Below, piece by piece: positions 6,696-14,179 of a stretch of 39,929 bases of DNA. Origin of the DNA: Clostridiales bacterium (lineage in GTDB: Bacteria; Bacillota; Clostridia; Oscillospirales; Oscillospiraceae). Made by a program: the position numbers and the translations under genes. The notes under the pieces are model-generated. The model did no database searches. It had not been told where the DNA came from and saw only the letters and a program-made list of their open reading frames with translations. Every line of letters begins with the position of its first letter. The stretch's first letter is position 1. The stretch lies in assembly GCA_019415645.1 (NCBI GenBank), contig DXYV01000008.1, forward strand, positions 1 to 39,929, in the 5' to 3' direction.

Positions 6696-8420
6696 TTATT
6701 CGTTGTTCATAGAAGGAGCATATTTCCAACAGAATCCACCGGCCTGCATTCTCTTATTTTTTGCGCACATCGTGATATTTGAAGCGCTGATATGAAGTAC
6801 TCGTCCGGCTTCCGAAATACTTTTCCACTCCTGTATAAAGGTTCCATCCAAGGAATATTGATAAATCTTTTTGGACAACGGATGATTTTCCCTAATTTTC
6901 TCTCGATAACATCGATTACATCCTGTTCCATTCACACGATGACCGACTGAAGTCTGCCACTCATATCCACAGGAGTGGCACTTCCACCAAACCTTTAGAT
7001 CTGAGCCTAATGTGACCATATCAGGTGTTAAATCCTCATTTTTTATAGGATGCCATTCCTTTGCCAGATCGGGACGCAGTACGGCCAGAGACTTTTCTGT
7101 TAAAGGGGTAGCATATTTCATGATTTTAAACTGATCCTTCTGAAGATCTATAGCCACAGTACTATGGACATGAGAGGGGATTTTTCTGCTCCAGAAGTTT
7201 GATGATGGATCAATCTGATCCATCAGATAGCGAATCAATTGCTCTAAATTTTTTCGATTGTCCAGTTTCTCCGTGTGATATATCATATCTGCAGTTAGTG
7301 GTGTTCCATCCTGAATTTCCTCTTTAATACGAATCAATTTGATTCCTTGCTCAGAGCATAAACGGTATTTTTCTTGTTCACTCTTCTGCTTGTTTTTGTG
7401 CCAGTAAGATCCATCATACTCAATAGCCAATTGAAGAGAAGGGATGTAAATATCCAGTTCCATCCGCCCCGGCAGAATGTCGCTACACCGGCTGATTGCA
7501 TCCGGATATACTTGCTTGATATAGTAAAATACCGCTTGTTCCGCAAAAGAGGTCTGACGGCCAGAATTGCAGTCTGGACAATTGGTGCCGTGCCCGCGAT
7601 GCATCACACTGGCTTTATATGAATGTCCGCGTGGACACAGCCACCATACCTTTTTTCCGCTTCCAATTGTTACCTGCTGCGGCGTCAGAGTTCCATTTGC
7701 CGTGGGATGCCATTCCTTTGCCAACTCTGGATAGACGGTTGCCAGATCATTTTTTCCAGGTACCACCACTTTATTTGCGCAGCAAGGACATCCTCGCCCC
7801 AGTATAATTCGATTGCTGATTTTTGCCTTCCATGAATAGCCACAAACAGGACACTTCCAGTATACCGATTGATTGCTGGAGGGAGAACACTGTTCCGGTA
7901 AAAGTTTTCCATTTTTCTCATAATCCCACTGAGACGCTATGCCAAAATCAGCAACTGAACCAGAACTTTTTAAAATGGTTTCTGTTCTTACAACTGCTCT
8001 GCGTAGTTTTGCACATTCGGGACACCCCGTTTTTCGTTGCGTCCGTTGGCGGATGCTGGCTTTCCATCTGTGTCCGCACACAGAACATTTCCAGCATACA
8101 GTTTTAGTACTTCCTGGGACAATGTCCAATATATCAATATTTCTATTTCCTTCAAAATCCCATTCTTTAGCCAGGTCCGGAAAGAGCGTTGGTAAGTCAT
8201 TGTAACCAATCCAAACTCGCTTGTTTGAACAAAAGGGACATTCCTTTCCGTTAACCCTCTTATAAATTACTTCTTCCCAAGAGTGGCCTTTTCCACATTT
8301 CCAATGCGCTGTTTTATTGCTACCGCAAGTCAGTTTATCTGGATCCAATCCAAGTTTTGTGTTCTCCTCGAAGTCCCATTCAGCCATGAGATCAGAATTC
8401 TGAGATATATAATTTGCCAT
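6696..8420 (-). CDS. five zinc-ribbon repeats plus PD-(D/E)XK nuclease plus NUMOD1-like tail
   Basis: A 574-residue protein. Five probable zinc-ribbon (DUF4379-type) repeats can be read, each with AEWD/KEWHP at the start, then a Trp-Lys-Cys and C-G-H-x-W step, ending in C-P-x-C: about residues 11-65, 77-138, 155-216, 228-286 and 447-505. Between repeats four and five is a Vsr/DUF559-like nuclease core: E294, MELDIYIP (E321, D323), LAIEYDG (E334, D336) and H341, followed by IKLIRIKEE. The last about 55 residues (KIYQYSLDGTFIQEWKSI, then SEAGRVLHISASNIT, then GGFCWKY) match the NUMOD1 DNA-binding module of homing endonucleases. The protein is therefore probably a site-specific DNA endonuclease. 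It lies between the integrase and the tRNA-Ser in the same orientation as the tRNA. Domain calls are from memory of the families; the target is unknown. Confidence 0.85.
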   Translation of the reverse strand: MANYISQNSDLMAEWDFEENTKLGLDPDKLTCGSNKTAHWKCGKGHSWEEVIYKRVNGKECPFCSNKRVWIGYNDLPTLFPDLAKEWDFEGNRNIDILDIVPGSTKTVCWKCSVCGHRWKASIRQRTQRKTGCPECAKLRRAVVRTETILKSSGSVADFGIASQWDYEKNGKLLPEQCSPSSNQSVYWKCPVCGYSWKAKISNRIILGRGCPCCANKVVVPGKNDLATVYPELAKEWHPTANGTLTPQQVTIGSGKKVWWLCPRGHSYKASVMHRGHGTNCPDCNSGRQTSFAEQAVFYYIKQVYPDAISRCSDILPGRMELDIYIPSLQLAIEYDGSYWHKNKQKSEQEKYRLCSEQGIKLIRIKEEIQDGTPLTADMIYHTEKLDNRKNLEQLIRYLMDQIDPSSNFWSRKIPSHVHSTVAIDLQKDQFKIMKYATPLTEKSLAVLRPDLAKEWHPIKNEDLTPDMVTLGSDLKVWWKCHSCGYEWQTSVGHRVNGTGCNRCYREKIRENHPLSKKIYQYSLDGTFIQEWKSISEAGRVLHISASNITMCAKNKRMQAGGFCWKYAPSMNNE

Positions 8421-8458
8421 CTCATCGCCCCGACTTTCAAATTAATTTGATGTAGTAA

Positions 8459-8490
8459 AAGGCTCCGGAAACAGGTGCTTCCGGAGCCTT
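8459..8490 (-). terminator. terminator downstream of tRNA-Ser
   Basis: AAGGCTCCGGAA and TTCCGGAGCCTT form a perfect 12-bp stem around an 8-base loop. On the minus strand it runs into TTTTAC, directly after the tRNA CCA end. It would end tRNA transcription before the nuclease gene. Confidence 0.8.
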
Positions 8491-8581
8491 GGCGGAGGTG
8501 AAGAGATTCGAACTCTTGCGCCGGCGAAGCCGACCTACCGGATTTCGAATCCGGACCCTTCAACCACTTGGGTACACCTCC
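8490..8581 (-). tRNA. tRNA-Ser (anticodon CGA)
   Basis: Folds fully as a type II tRNA: acceptor GGAGGTG/CACCTCC, D arm CCC-loop-GGG, anticodon stem CCGGA/TCCGG around the loop TTCGAAA (anticodon CGA), a long variable arm (TCGGC-TTC-GCCGG) and T arm AAGAG-TTCGAAT-CTCTT. The discriminator G and CCA are encoded (8490-8493). It decodes UCG serine codons. It lies inside the likely element boundary, 160 bp from a broken tRNA-Ser of the same anticodon. Confidence 0.95.
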
Positions 8582-8637
8582 ATTTATTGAAAATCGGTCG
8601 CCCGATTTACAACCTGCTTATTCACTTTTCGGGAAAA

Positions 8638-8656
8638 CTGTTAGCATTCTGTTAGC
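8638..8656. repeat. direct repeat CTGTTAGC-ATT-CTGTTAGC
   Basis: Two identical 8-mers separated by 3 bases, between the intact tRNA-Ser and the tRNA half. Closely spaced direct repeats next to an attachment core are typical arm- or core-type integrase binding sites, so this stretch probably belongs to the element's attachment region. The inference rests on position only. Confidence 0.5.
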
Positions 8657-8742
8657 GTTTTACATTTTTTGCGTTTTTCCGAATCCTGCACTCCCTTGCG
8701 GCACAAGGATTTGCGGTTTTTCACCGTGCCTTCATGAGTGAC

Positions 8743-8784
8743 GATTTCGAGTCAGCCCCGTTATGACCACTTCGATACCGCTGC
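8743..8784 (-). pseudogene. 5' half of a second tRNA-Ser(CGA), cut in the anticodon arm (probable att site)
   Basis: On the minus strand the sequence carries, in order, a tRNA 5' acceptor strand, TA at positions 8-9, D arm TCGAAGTGGTCATAACGG, and anticodon arm GCTGA-CTCGAAA-TC with anticodon CGA. This is the standard 5' half of a clostridial tRNA-Ser as I remember it. After TCGAAATC (8743-8750) the similarity stops: no anticodon 3' stem, variable arm, T arm or acceptor 3' strand follows before the intact tRNA at 8581. The octamer TCGAAATC is shared with the intact tRNA (8541-8548), which fits a recombination core in the anticodon loop. Confidence 0.75.
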
Positions 8785-8899
8785 CTATCAAATTGGAACC
8801 ACGCAGGAGGCTTCTTCCATCCGCCGCACGTTTCTGTACCGTTTTCCCTGCGTCGTTACAACTATATTAGAATACCCGATTCAATCGACTTTGTCAAGA
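8785..8899. other. gene-free stretch beside the element boundary
   Basis: Between the broken tRNA and the promoter of the next operon I see no gene, RNA fold or repeat that I can support. It would be the first chromosomal sequence to the right of the inferred boundary. Confidence 0.5.
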
Positions 8900-8928
8900 T
8901 TGCATCCTGCTGTTTTTTCCGTTATAAT
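8900..8928 (+). promoter_or_regulatory. promoter of the amidotransferase-smr-xpt operon
   Basis: TTGCAT (8900-8905) and TATAAT (8923-8928) are 17 bases apart, 27 bases before the ATG at 8955. A good housekeeping-type promoter. Confidence 0.65.
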
Positions 8929-8954
8929 ACAAAACAAAAGGATGGGATATACCT

Positions 8955-9632
8955 ATGACACCTCGTATTCTTCTCTCTGGTTCTCAAGGCGATCGTTCCA
9001 ATTATGAGCTTGCGATTCAGGCGGTTGGCGGAGAACCCTTGTCCGGCTATTGTCCGGCGGTGGATCTCTCCTGCGACGGCCTGCTGCTCTGCGGCGGCGG
9101 GGATGTCGCACCTGCCCGCTTCGGGCAGGACAATCACGGCTCCGAGGAGATCGACCCCGACCGGGATGAGGCCGAATTTGCGCTGGCCCGCGCCTTTTTG
9201 TCCGCCGGGAAACCTATCTTCGGAATCTGCCGGGGCCACCAGGTCTTGAACGTGGCGTTGGGCGGTACGCTGATTCAGGATCTCGGGCCGGAGGGAAACC
9301 TGTTCCACCGGCGCGGTTTGGAGCAAAAGGACCGCATTCATCCCGTGCGCAGCGCCTCCGGTTCTCTTTTCGACGCCCTCTATGGCGCAGTATTTCCGGT
9401 CAACAGCTCCCATCATCAGGCGCTGGACCAGATCGGGCGGGGGCTGACCCCGGTGCTCTGGTCGGAAAGCGGCGTGGTAGAGGGGCTGGTCCACACCTCC
9501 CTGCCCGTTTTCTCGGTGCAATTCCACCCGGAGCGCATGGCCTTCGGCCATCGCCGGAGCGATACCGTGGACGGCGCGCCCCTTTTCCAGCACTTCATGG
9601 CCCTCTGCCGGGAGGCCGCCCATGCCGGGTAA
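8955..9632 (+). CDS. class I glutamine amidotransferase, C26 gamma-glutamyl hydrolase family
   Basis: A 225-residue cytoplasmic hydrolase of the PuuD/C26 group, which cleaves gamma-glutamyl amide bonds (for example gamma-glutamyl-GABA). The nucleophile elbow GICRGHQ places the catalytic Cys at 92, and VQFHPER supplies His191 and Glu193, so the triad is complete. LLLCGGGDV near 43-51 is the usual oxyanion-side loop. Length is slightly shorter than PuuD. It opens a tight operon: its last 11 bases overlap the smr gene. The exact substrate cannot be read from sequence, and no putrescine genes are next to it. Confidence 0.9.
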   Translation: MTPRILLSGSQGDRSNYELAIQAVGGEPLSGYCPAVDLSCDGLLLCGGGDVAPARFGQDNHGSEEIDPDRDEAEFALARAFLSAGKPIFGICRGHQVLNVALGGTLIQDLGPEGNLFHRRGLEQKDRIHPVRSASGSLFDALYGAVFPVNSSHHQALDQIGRGLTPVLWSESGVVEGLVHTSLPVFSVQFHPERMAFGHRRSDTVDGAPLFQHFMALCREAAHAG

Positions 9633-9969
9633 GCTCCGGGAGATCAATCTGGAGGAGGGCAAGCCCTTTGTGGATCAGGCAATCCGCCGCCTGACCTTCG
9701 AGCTCCAGCAGTCCCGCCGTTCCGGCTACACGGTTTTGAAAATCATCCACGGTTACGGCTCTTCCGGGCGGGGCGGCCGTATTCGCACAGAGGCCCGCGC
9801 TTACCTGACCCGCTTACAGGCCAAGGGCCAGCTCAAAGGCTTTATCCCCGGGGAGCGCTTTTCGATTTTTGACGCGGATACGCGCGCGGCCTTTCTGGTT
9901 TGCGACGCACTGCGCCAGGACCACGATCTGGAGCGCCACAACAATGGCGTGACGTTTATTTTGCTGTAA
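9622..9969 (+). CDS. Smr-domain protein
   Basis: A 115-residue stand-alone Smr (MutS2 C-terminal-like) domain. The signature HGYGSSGRGGRIR near residues 43-55 is the HGxGxGxLR-type nuclease loop, preceded by INLEEGKPFVDQAIRRL, the family's leading helix region. Smr domains nick or cleave DNA or RNA; stand-alone versions have no settled role. It overlaps the preceding gene by 11 bases, which indicates coupled translation, and precedes xpt by 14 bases. Confidence 0.85.
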   Translation: MPGKLREINLEEGKPFVDQAIRRLTFELQQSRRSGYTVLKIIHGYGSSGRGGRIRTEARAYLTRLQAKGQLKGFIPGERFSIFDADTRAAFLVCDALRQDHDLERHNNGVTFILL

Positions 9970-9983
9970 CAAAGGAGTATTCC

Positions 9984-10553
9984 ATGGACGAACTGATCAA
10001 ACGCATCCAGAAGGAATCTGAGGTGGATGAAAACGGAATCATCCGGGTGGACATGTTCCTGAACCACCAATTGGACGTAGAACTGCTGGAGGACATCGGA
10101 AAAGCACTGGCCAAGCGGTTCAAAAACGCCAAGATCGACAAGGTGCTGACTGCAGAGAGCTCCGGGATTGCCATTGCCATTTTTGTAGCCAAGGCTTTAC
10201 GGGTCCCGGCGATCTATGCCAAGAAGTTTCAGACCGGCTTCATTGATCCTGACGTCTATTCCACCGAGACCCACTCCTTCGCCTTCGACAAGTCCTATAC
10301 CCTGCGGGTCTCCAAGCGTTACCTGAACGAAGGCGACCGCATCCTGGTGGTAGACGACATTCTCTCCAATGGTCAAGCGGTGCTGGGCCTGTTGGAATTG
10401 ATCGCTATGGCCAAGGCCGAGGTGGCGGGCGTAGGCGTTGCCATCGAAAAAGCCGACCGGGACGGCGGCAAGGTCCTGCGCCGTATGGGAATCGATGTGG
10501 AGGCGCTGGTAACCGCCCAGCGCGGCAATGACGGCCAGCTTATTTTAACCTAA
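9984..10553 (+). CDS. xpt: xanthine phosphoribosyltransferase
   Basis: A 189-residue cytoplasmic salvage enzyme that joins xanthine to PRPP to form XMP. The start at 9984 follows AAAGGAG and gives the normal family length and N-terminus (MDELIKRIQKE). The PRPP-binding loop reads ILVVDDILSNGQA, and TAESSGI and YAKKFQTGF match the Xpt rather than the Hpt or Apt subfamilies. It is the third gene of the operon. I looked for a purine riboswitch upstream and saw none, so control is probably through the operon promoter. Confidence 0.92.
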   Translation: MDELIKRIQKESEVDENGIIRVDMFLNHQLDVELLEDIGKALAKRFKNAKIDKVLTAESSGIAIAIFVAKALRVPAIYAKKFQTGFIDPDVYSTETHSFAFDKSYTLRVSKRYLNEGDRILVVDDILSNGQAVLGLLELIAMAKAEVAGVGVAIEKADRDGGKVLRRMGIDVEALVTAQRGNDGQLILT

Positions 10554-10566
10554 ACAGGTGATGTTC

Positions 10567-11007
10567 ATGAATTTTTCCGACCAAGCGGCCTATACCAACG
10601 AAAACAACCCCTTTATGCGGCACTGCGGCATTACTATCACCCAGGTCCGGCCGAACTGGGCCCAGGCGGAGATGACCGTGGTCCCGGACTATTTCAATCC
10701 CGGCGGGACCCTTCACGGCGGCGCCTTCTATACGCTGGCGGACGCCGCGGCCACCACTGCAGCCCGGACCGACGGGCACCGCTATGCCACCATTGACGGT
10801 TCTATCCAGTACCACCGCGCCATCACCTCCGGTCTGGTCCGGGCGGCGGCCACGGTACGCCACCGGGGCCGCTCCGTTTGTACGCTTGCGGTGGAAATCA
10901 CCGACGAAGCAGGCCGCCTGCTGGCGGACGCCAGCTTTTCCGCCTTTCGGCTGGAGGCCATTCAGCATCCCGCTTTTTCAACCGAAGAAACCGGAGCGGT
11001 CAAGTGA
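10567..11007 (+). CDS. PaaI-type hotdog thioesterase
   Basis: A 146-residue hotdog-fold protein. The PaaI signature GGTLHGGAFYTLADAAA (HGG motif near residue 50) marks the acyl-CoA thioesterase family, which hydrolyses small or aromatic acyl-CoA esters. Start at 10567 is set by AGGTGA at 10556-10561; upstream in-frame GTG and ATG codons lie inside that site. It ends the operon, and its 3' end forms part of a terminator and overlaps the convergent gene by 8 bases. Substrate is unknown. Confidence 0.85.
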   Translation: MNFSDQAAYTNENNPFMRHCGITITQVRPNWAQAEMTVVPDYFNPGGTLHGGAFYTLADAAATTAARTDGHRYATIDGSIQYHRAITSGLVRAAATVRHRGRSVCTLAVEITDEAGRLLADASFSAFRLEAIQHPAFSTEETGAVK

Positions 11008-11020
11008 CCGCTCCGGTTTC
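10987..11020. terminator. bidirectional terminator between convergent operons
   Basis: GAAACCGGAGCGGTC and GACCGCTCCGGTTTC form a perfect 15-bp stem with a 4-base loop spanning both stop codons. It serves the thioesterase operon on the plus strand and the DUF2809 gene on the minus strand. Confidence 0.8.
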
Positions 11021-11383
11021 TTGTTTCCGGCAGATCCCCTGCTCCCAGGCCAGCAGGAGCAGTCCGCCCGCCAGATAGCAAGCCAGATCCGCCCAATCGA
11101 AGGTACTGCCCAATATCACCCGCAGCACAGAATCTTCCGCCAGGCCCAGCCGGTCCGCGCACCCGAGGGCCTGAAGCAACTCGGCAGCGACCCCCAGCAG
11201 CGTCACGCCGAAGGCCAGCCAGCGGGAACGTATCCCAATTCCGCGCCCCAGACAGTAGAGCTGCAAAATCACCAAAACATCCCCCAGATAGGGCCGTACA
11301 AAGCGGTCGTGAACATATTGGGCAATCAGGACCTCTACCAGAAGCAGAAGCCCAAACGCCAGCCAATACCGCCCGCGTCTCAT
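11000..11383 (-). CDS. DUF2809 membrane protein
   Basis: A 127-residue integral membrane protein. YLGDVLVILQLYCL followed by an Ala/Leu-rich helix with ELLQALG and later FDWADLACYLAGG matches the DUF2809 pattern, which has about four transmembrane helices and unknown function. The ATG at 11383 overlaps the stop of the metallophosphoesterase (ATGA), so translation is coupled. It is the last gene of the DUF4173-metallophosphoesterase operon. Confidence 0.8.
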   Translation of the reverse strand: MRRGRYWLAFGLLLLVEVLIAQYVHDRFVRPYLGDVLVILQLYCLGRGIGIRSRWLAFGVTLLGVAAELLQALGCADRLGLAEDSVLRVILGSTFDWADLACYLAGGLLLLAWEQGICRKQETGAVT

Positions 11384-12243
11384 GAGCCCTCCTCCGGGAC
11401 CAAATCCACCGCCACCAGCTCCGGCGGATTGAAGATGCGGGGTACCCGCGTGCTTTCCCGGGCCAAGCCCCGGCTGACCAAAAAGACCGTCCCCTCCCAA
11501 TCATAGCGTCCGCCCGCGTATTGGGGGAACAGGCCCTGGTTTGGGGCCAGGAGGCCGTTGAGCAGGCCGGGAATCCGCCATTGGCCTCCGTGGGCATGGC
11601 CGGAGAGAATCAAGTCGAAGCCGTAAGCCAGGTAGTCCTTGATTCGCTCCGGACGGTGGGCCAGCAATACGGAGAAGTATTCTTCCGGCCTGCTCTCCCC
11701 CGCCCGTTCCAGCTGAGCCTCCGAACGTTCGGATTCCGGATCATCCACGCCGCAGAACACGATGGTCTGGCCGTTCAGCTCCGCTATCGACCAGGTTCCT
11801 TCCAACACCCGAATTCCAAGTGCCGCGATTCGGGTCTTGAGCTCTTCCGCACGTCCGCTATCATACTCGTGGTTTCCAGTCACATAAAAGCAGGGATAAC
11901 ACTCGGCCAGCGCGGAGAGCACCATAAAGGCGTTTTCTTCCGGCAGCTCGTCGTCCACAATATCTCCGGTGAACAGCACCGCGTCCGGGCGCAGTTTTCC
12001 GACTGCCTCCAGCAGGTCCCGCTGATCTTCCCCGTAGGAGCAGCTGTGCAGGTCAGACAAGACGGCCAGACGGACCGGCTGGGTGAGTTTTTCGCTGGCA
12101 ACTACATAGGTCCGTACCGTCAGCCGGCTGTCCAGCGCCACGGACAGCAGCAGTATCAGCAGAAGTACTCCGCCCAGCCACATACCGATCCTCCTGTTCC
12201 GCTTCCGCATCAATGTGCTTTCGTCTATGATTCCCCAGCTCAT
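11380..12243 (-). CDS. membrane-anchored calcineurin-like metallophosphoesterase
   Basis: A 287-residue protein with one N-terminal transmembrane helix (about 18-38) and a YaeI/YkuE-type metallophosphoesterase domain, probably facing outward. All metal-ligand motifs are present: SDLHS, FTGDIVDD, VTGNHEYD, LLAHRPE and SGHAHGGQ. Such enzymes hydrolyse phosphodiesters or lipid-linked phosphates such as UDP-diacylglucosamine-like substrates in other phyla; the substrate here is unknown. The ATG overlaps the DUF4173 stop by four bases (ATGA), so the three genes form a coupled operon. Confidence 0.88.
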   Translation of the reverse strand: MSWGIIDESTLMRKRNRRIGMWLGGVLLLILLLSVALDSRLTVRTYVVASEKLTQPVRLAVLSDLHSCSYGEDQRDLLEAVGKLRPDAVLFTGDIVDDELPEENAFMVLSALAECYPCFYVTGNHEYDSGRAEELKTRIAALGIRVLEGTWSIAELNGQTIVFCGVDDPESERSEAQLERAGESRPEEYFSVLLAHRPERIKDYLAYGFDLILSGHAHGGQWRIPGLLNGLLAPNQGLFPQYAGGRYDWEGTVFLVSRGLARESTRVPRIFNPPELVAVDLVPEEGS

Positions 12244-13772
12244 CCACTCCGGGCGGCCAGCCAGGCGGACAGGCTCCAGGTCTCCCAGCGGCTACACGCG
12301 GAGGCGGCCCGGGCGGCGCGCGTCTCCAGGCGCTGGGCCAGCGTGGTGTCGTCCCAATCCGCCAGGGGCTGGTTCCCGTCCAAGCGCTCCAGCGCCGGCA
12401 GCGCCTCATAGGACAGACTGGAGAGATAGTACAGGTCGATCTGCTCCAGCGTCCCGGCCTGATAGCGGGCCACGTCGTATTCCGCTACCACACGATCCAC
12501 CGGCACATAGTTCAGCAGCAGCCAACCGGCCAGCGCGGCTGCGGCAGCAAAGCGGAAAAAGCGGAACTCCGCCCGCCACACCTTGCGGCAGGCCGCCCCC
12601 AGAAACAGAGCCATCAGGACCATGCCCCAGTAGGTCAGCGCCCGTCGGAAGGATAATCCATAGGTCAGGACGTACATCGTCATGCGCCAGCCCGCTGAAA
12701 GGAGAATCACGCCGCTGAGGGCCACCATACCGGTAGCCAGCGCCTGAATCAAGCGCCAGCCACGGCGACTCCGGTCGGCCAGCTGCATCAGGACCAGCAA
12801 AACCGTTAAATTCAGGGCCGTGACGAACACCAGCTGAAAGAAACCGCTGCGGGCATAGTCTGCATAGCTGATTCCCATGGTTCTCAGATATGTCTCCCCA
12901 CCAAACAGCGCGGCGGATTGTACGCAGAGAAAGAGAACATACAGCAGATCCAACGCCCCCAGGAGAAGCGCCGGAATCACGCTGTCCAAACGCCAGGCAT
13001 GCTCCTTTTGATTCTTCTCCAGACCCTTGGGGCGGCCCAGAAAATAGAGCAGGCTGAGCAGAAAAGGCGCTGCGCACAGCCCCAGAATCAGCTTAGCTGC
13101 CGCCACGTTCAGATGGCTCCAGAGAAAGTCCAGCAGGCCGGCGGTCAGCTTCTGAAAGACCTGGTCCGCCTGACTGAGCAGCACCGTCGCCAAAAGCACC
13201 AGCACCGCCGTTACCGCTGCGCCCGCGCCAAGGACTACGGCCCGGCGGGCATTTTCATGCTTCAGGTTCTTCCCCAGAGCTCCCAACACACCCAGCCGCC
13301 CAAACAGTCCGGACAGCAGAAGCCGGAACCGCTCCCACAGCATACCGGGCACGTACCAGGGCCGCACCGCCGCCCCGGAAAGCTGCATGGCATGGACGGT
13401 CAGGAGCATCAGCAGCGCCCCCAGGTTCCAGAACCGGAACCAACCATTGGAGAACAGGGCGAAGGTCAGCGCCAGGAGCAAAATCGCGCCAAACAGCAGG
13501 CGGCTGCGGCGTTCCGCCAGCCGTCTGGGCCCCAGATACCACAGCAGCACCCCATACCAGGCCGCCACGCCCACGGTCACGCCCAGGCCCAGCCCGGACA
13601 GCAGCAGATCTGCGGCCAGAATCCCCAGTCCCAGCGCCAGAATCAGCAGCAGATACTCCCGCCGGCCCACCTCGTAGACCGGACGGGCAGCGGTTGCTTC
13701 CGGGCTTCCCGTTGGTTGTTTCTCCGGATGTTGCGCTCCATTCGTTCCCCATGCTTTTCCCGGTATTTCCAT
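12240..13772 (-). CDS. DUF4173/DUF4153-type polytopic membrane protein
   Basis: A protein of about 510 residues with roughly a dozen hydrophobic helices. The segment YADYARSGFFQLVFVTALN is the signature of the DUF4173 family. The N-terminal about 35 residues are soluble and the C-terminal about 80 form an external soluble tail (QIDLYYLSSLSYEALPAL). Function is unknown. The ATG at 13772 follows GGAGG with an 8-base gap; a TTG six bases earlier is also in frame. It is the first gene of a three-gene coupled operon with a metallophosphoesterase and DUF2809, which hints at an envelope role. Confidence 0.82.
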   Translation of the reverse strand: MEIPGKAWGTNGAQHPEKQPTGSPEATAARPVYEVGRREYLLLILALGLGILAADLLLSGLGLGVTVGVAAWYGVLLWYLGPRRLAERRSRLLFGAILLLALTFALFSNGWFRFWNLGALLMLLTVHAMQLSGAAVRPWYVPGMLWERFRLLLSGLFGRLGVLGALGKNLKHENARRAVVLGAGAAVTAVLVLLATVLLSQADQVFQKLTAGLLDFLWSHLNVAAAKLILGLCAAPFLLSLLYFLGRPKGLEKNQKEHAWRLDSVIPALLLGALDLLYVLFLCVQSAALFGGETYLRTMGISYADYARSGFFQLVFVTALNLTVLLVLMQLADRSRRGWRLIQALATGMVALSGVILLSAGWRMTMYVLTYGLSFRRALTYWGMVLMALFLGAACRKVWRAEFRFFRFAAAAALAGWLLLNYVPVDRVVAEYDVARYQAGTLEQIDLYYLSSLSYEALPALERLDGNQPLADWDDTTLAQRLETRAARAASACSRWETWSLSAWLAARSG

Positions 13773-13945
13773 GGTCAATTCCTCCTTATTTTTTCTTTTT
13801 TGTATTTATTTAACATAAACTGGGCGCGAATCACCAACGTCGAAGGCTGCTCCGACGTGGTTTCGTCTTCGGTTTCACCGTAATCATAAGTGTTAAGGAA
13901 TATTCCTTTTCCGTTGACTTATCCAGAGGAGCTTCAGGCATCGGC

Positions 13946-14167
13946 TCATGACGGCTCCTCCCCGCCGGGCACATATTCCAGAATATCTCCCGGCTGGCAG
14001 TCCAGCGCCCGGCAGATGGCCTCCAGCGTGGTAAAGCGTACCGCTTTGGCGTGGTTGTTTTTCAGCACGGACAGATTGGCTACCGTGACGTCCACCCGTT
14101 CGGCCAGTTCGTTGAGGGACATCTTACGCTTCGCCATCATCACATCCAGATTGACAACAATCGGCAT
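13946..14167 (-). CDS. XRE (Cro/CI)-type regulator paired with DUF2975
   Basis: A 73-residue single-domain DNA-binding protein. MSLNELAERVDVTVANLSVL holds the helix-turn-helix, and FTTLEAICRALDCQPGDILEY is the usual end of YozG-like regulators. It starts 12 bases after the DUF2975 gene, with AAGGAGGG as ribosome site. The pairing of a small XRE regulator with a DUF2975 membrane protein is common in Firmicutes. It probably represses its own operon through the inverted repeat at 14839-14871. Confidence 0.9.
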   Translation of the reverse strand: MPIVVNLDVMMAKRKMSLNELAERVDVTVANLSVLKNNHAKAVRFTTLEAICRALDCQPGDILEYVPGGEEPS

Positions 14168-14179
14168 CGATTACCCTCC

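Noticed and set aside
9970..9983. Purine riboswitch before xpt
   Set aside because: Only 14 bases separate xpt from the preceding gene, and I see no purine aptamer near the operon start either.
13785..13945. A separate promoter for the DUF4173 operon
   Set aside because: TTGGTG and TATGTT are present but only 14 bases apart; no spacing gives a convincing pair, so I leave it unassigned.
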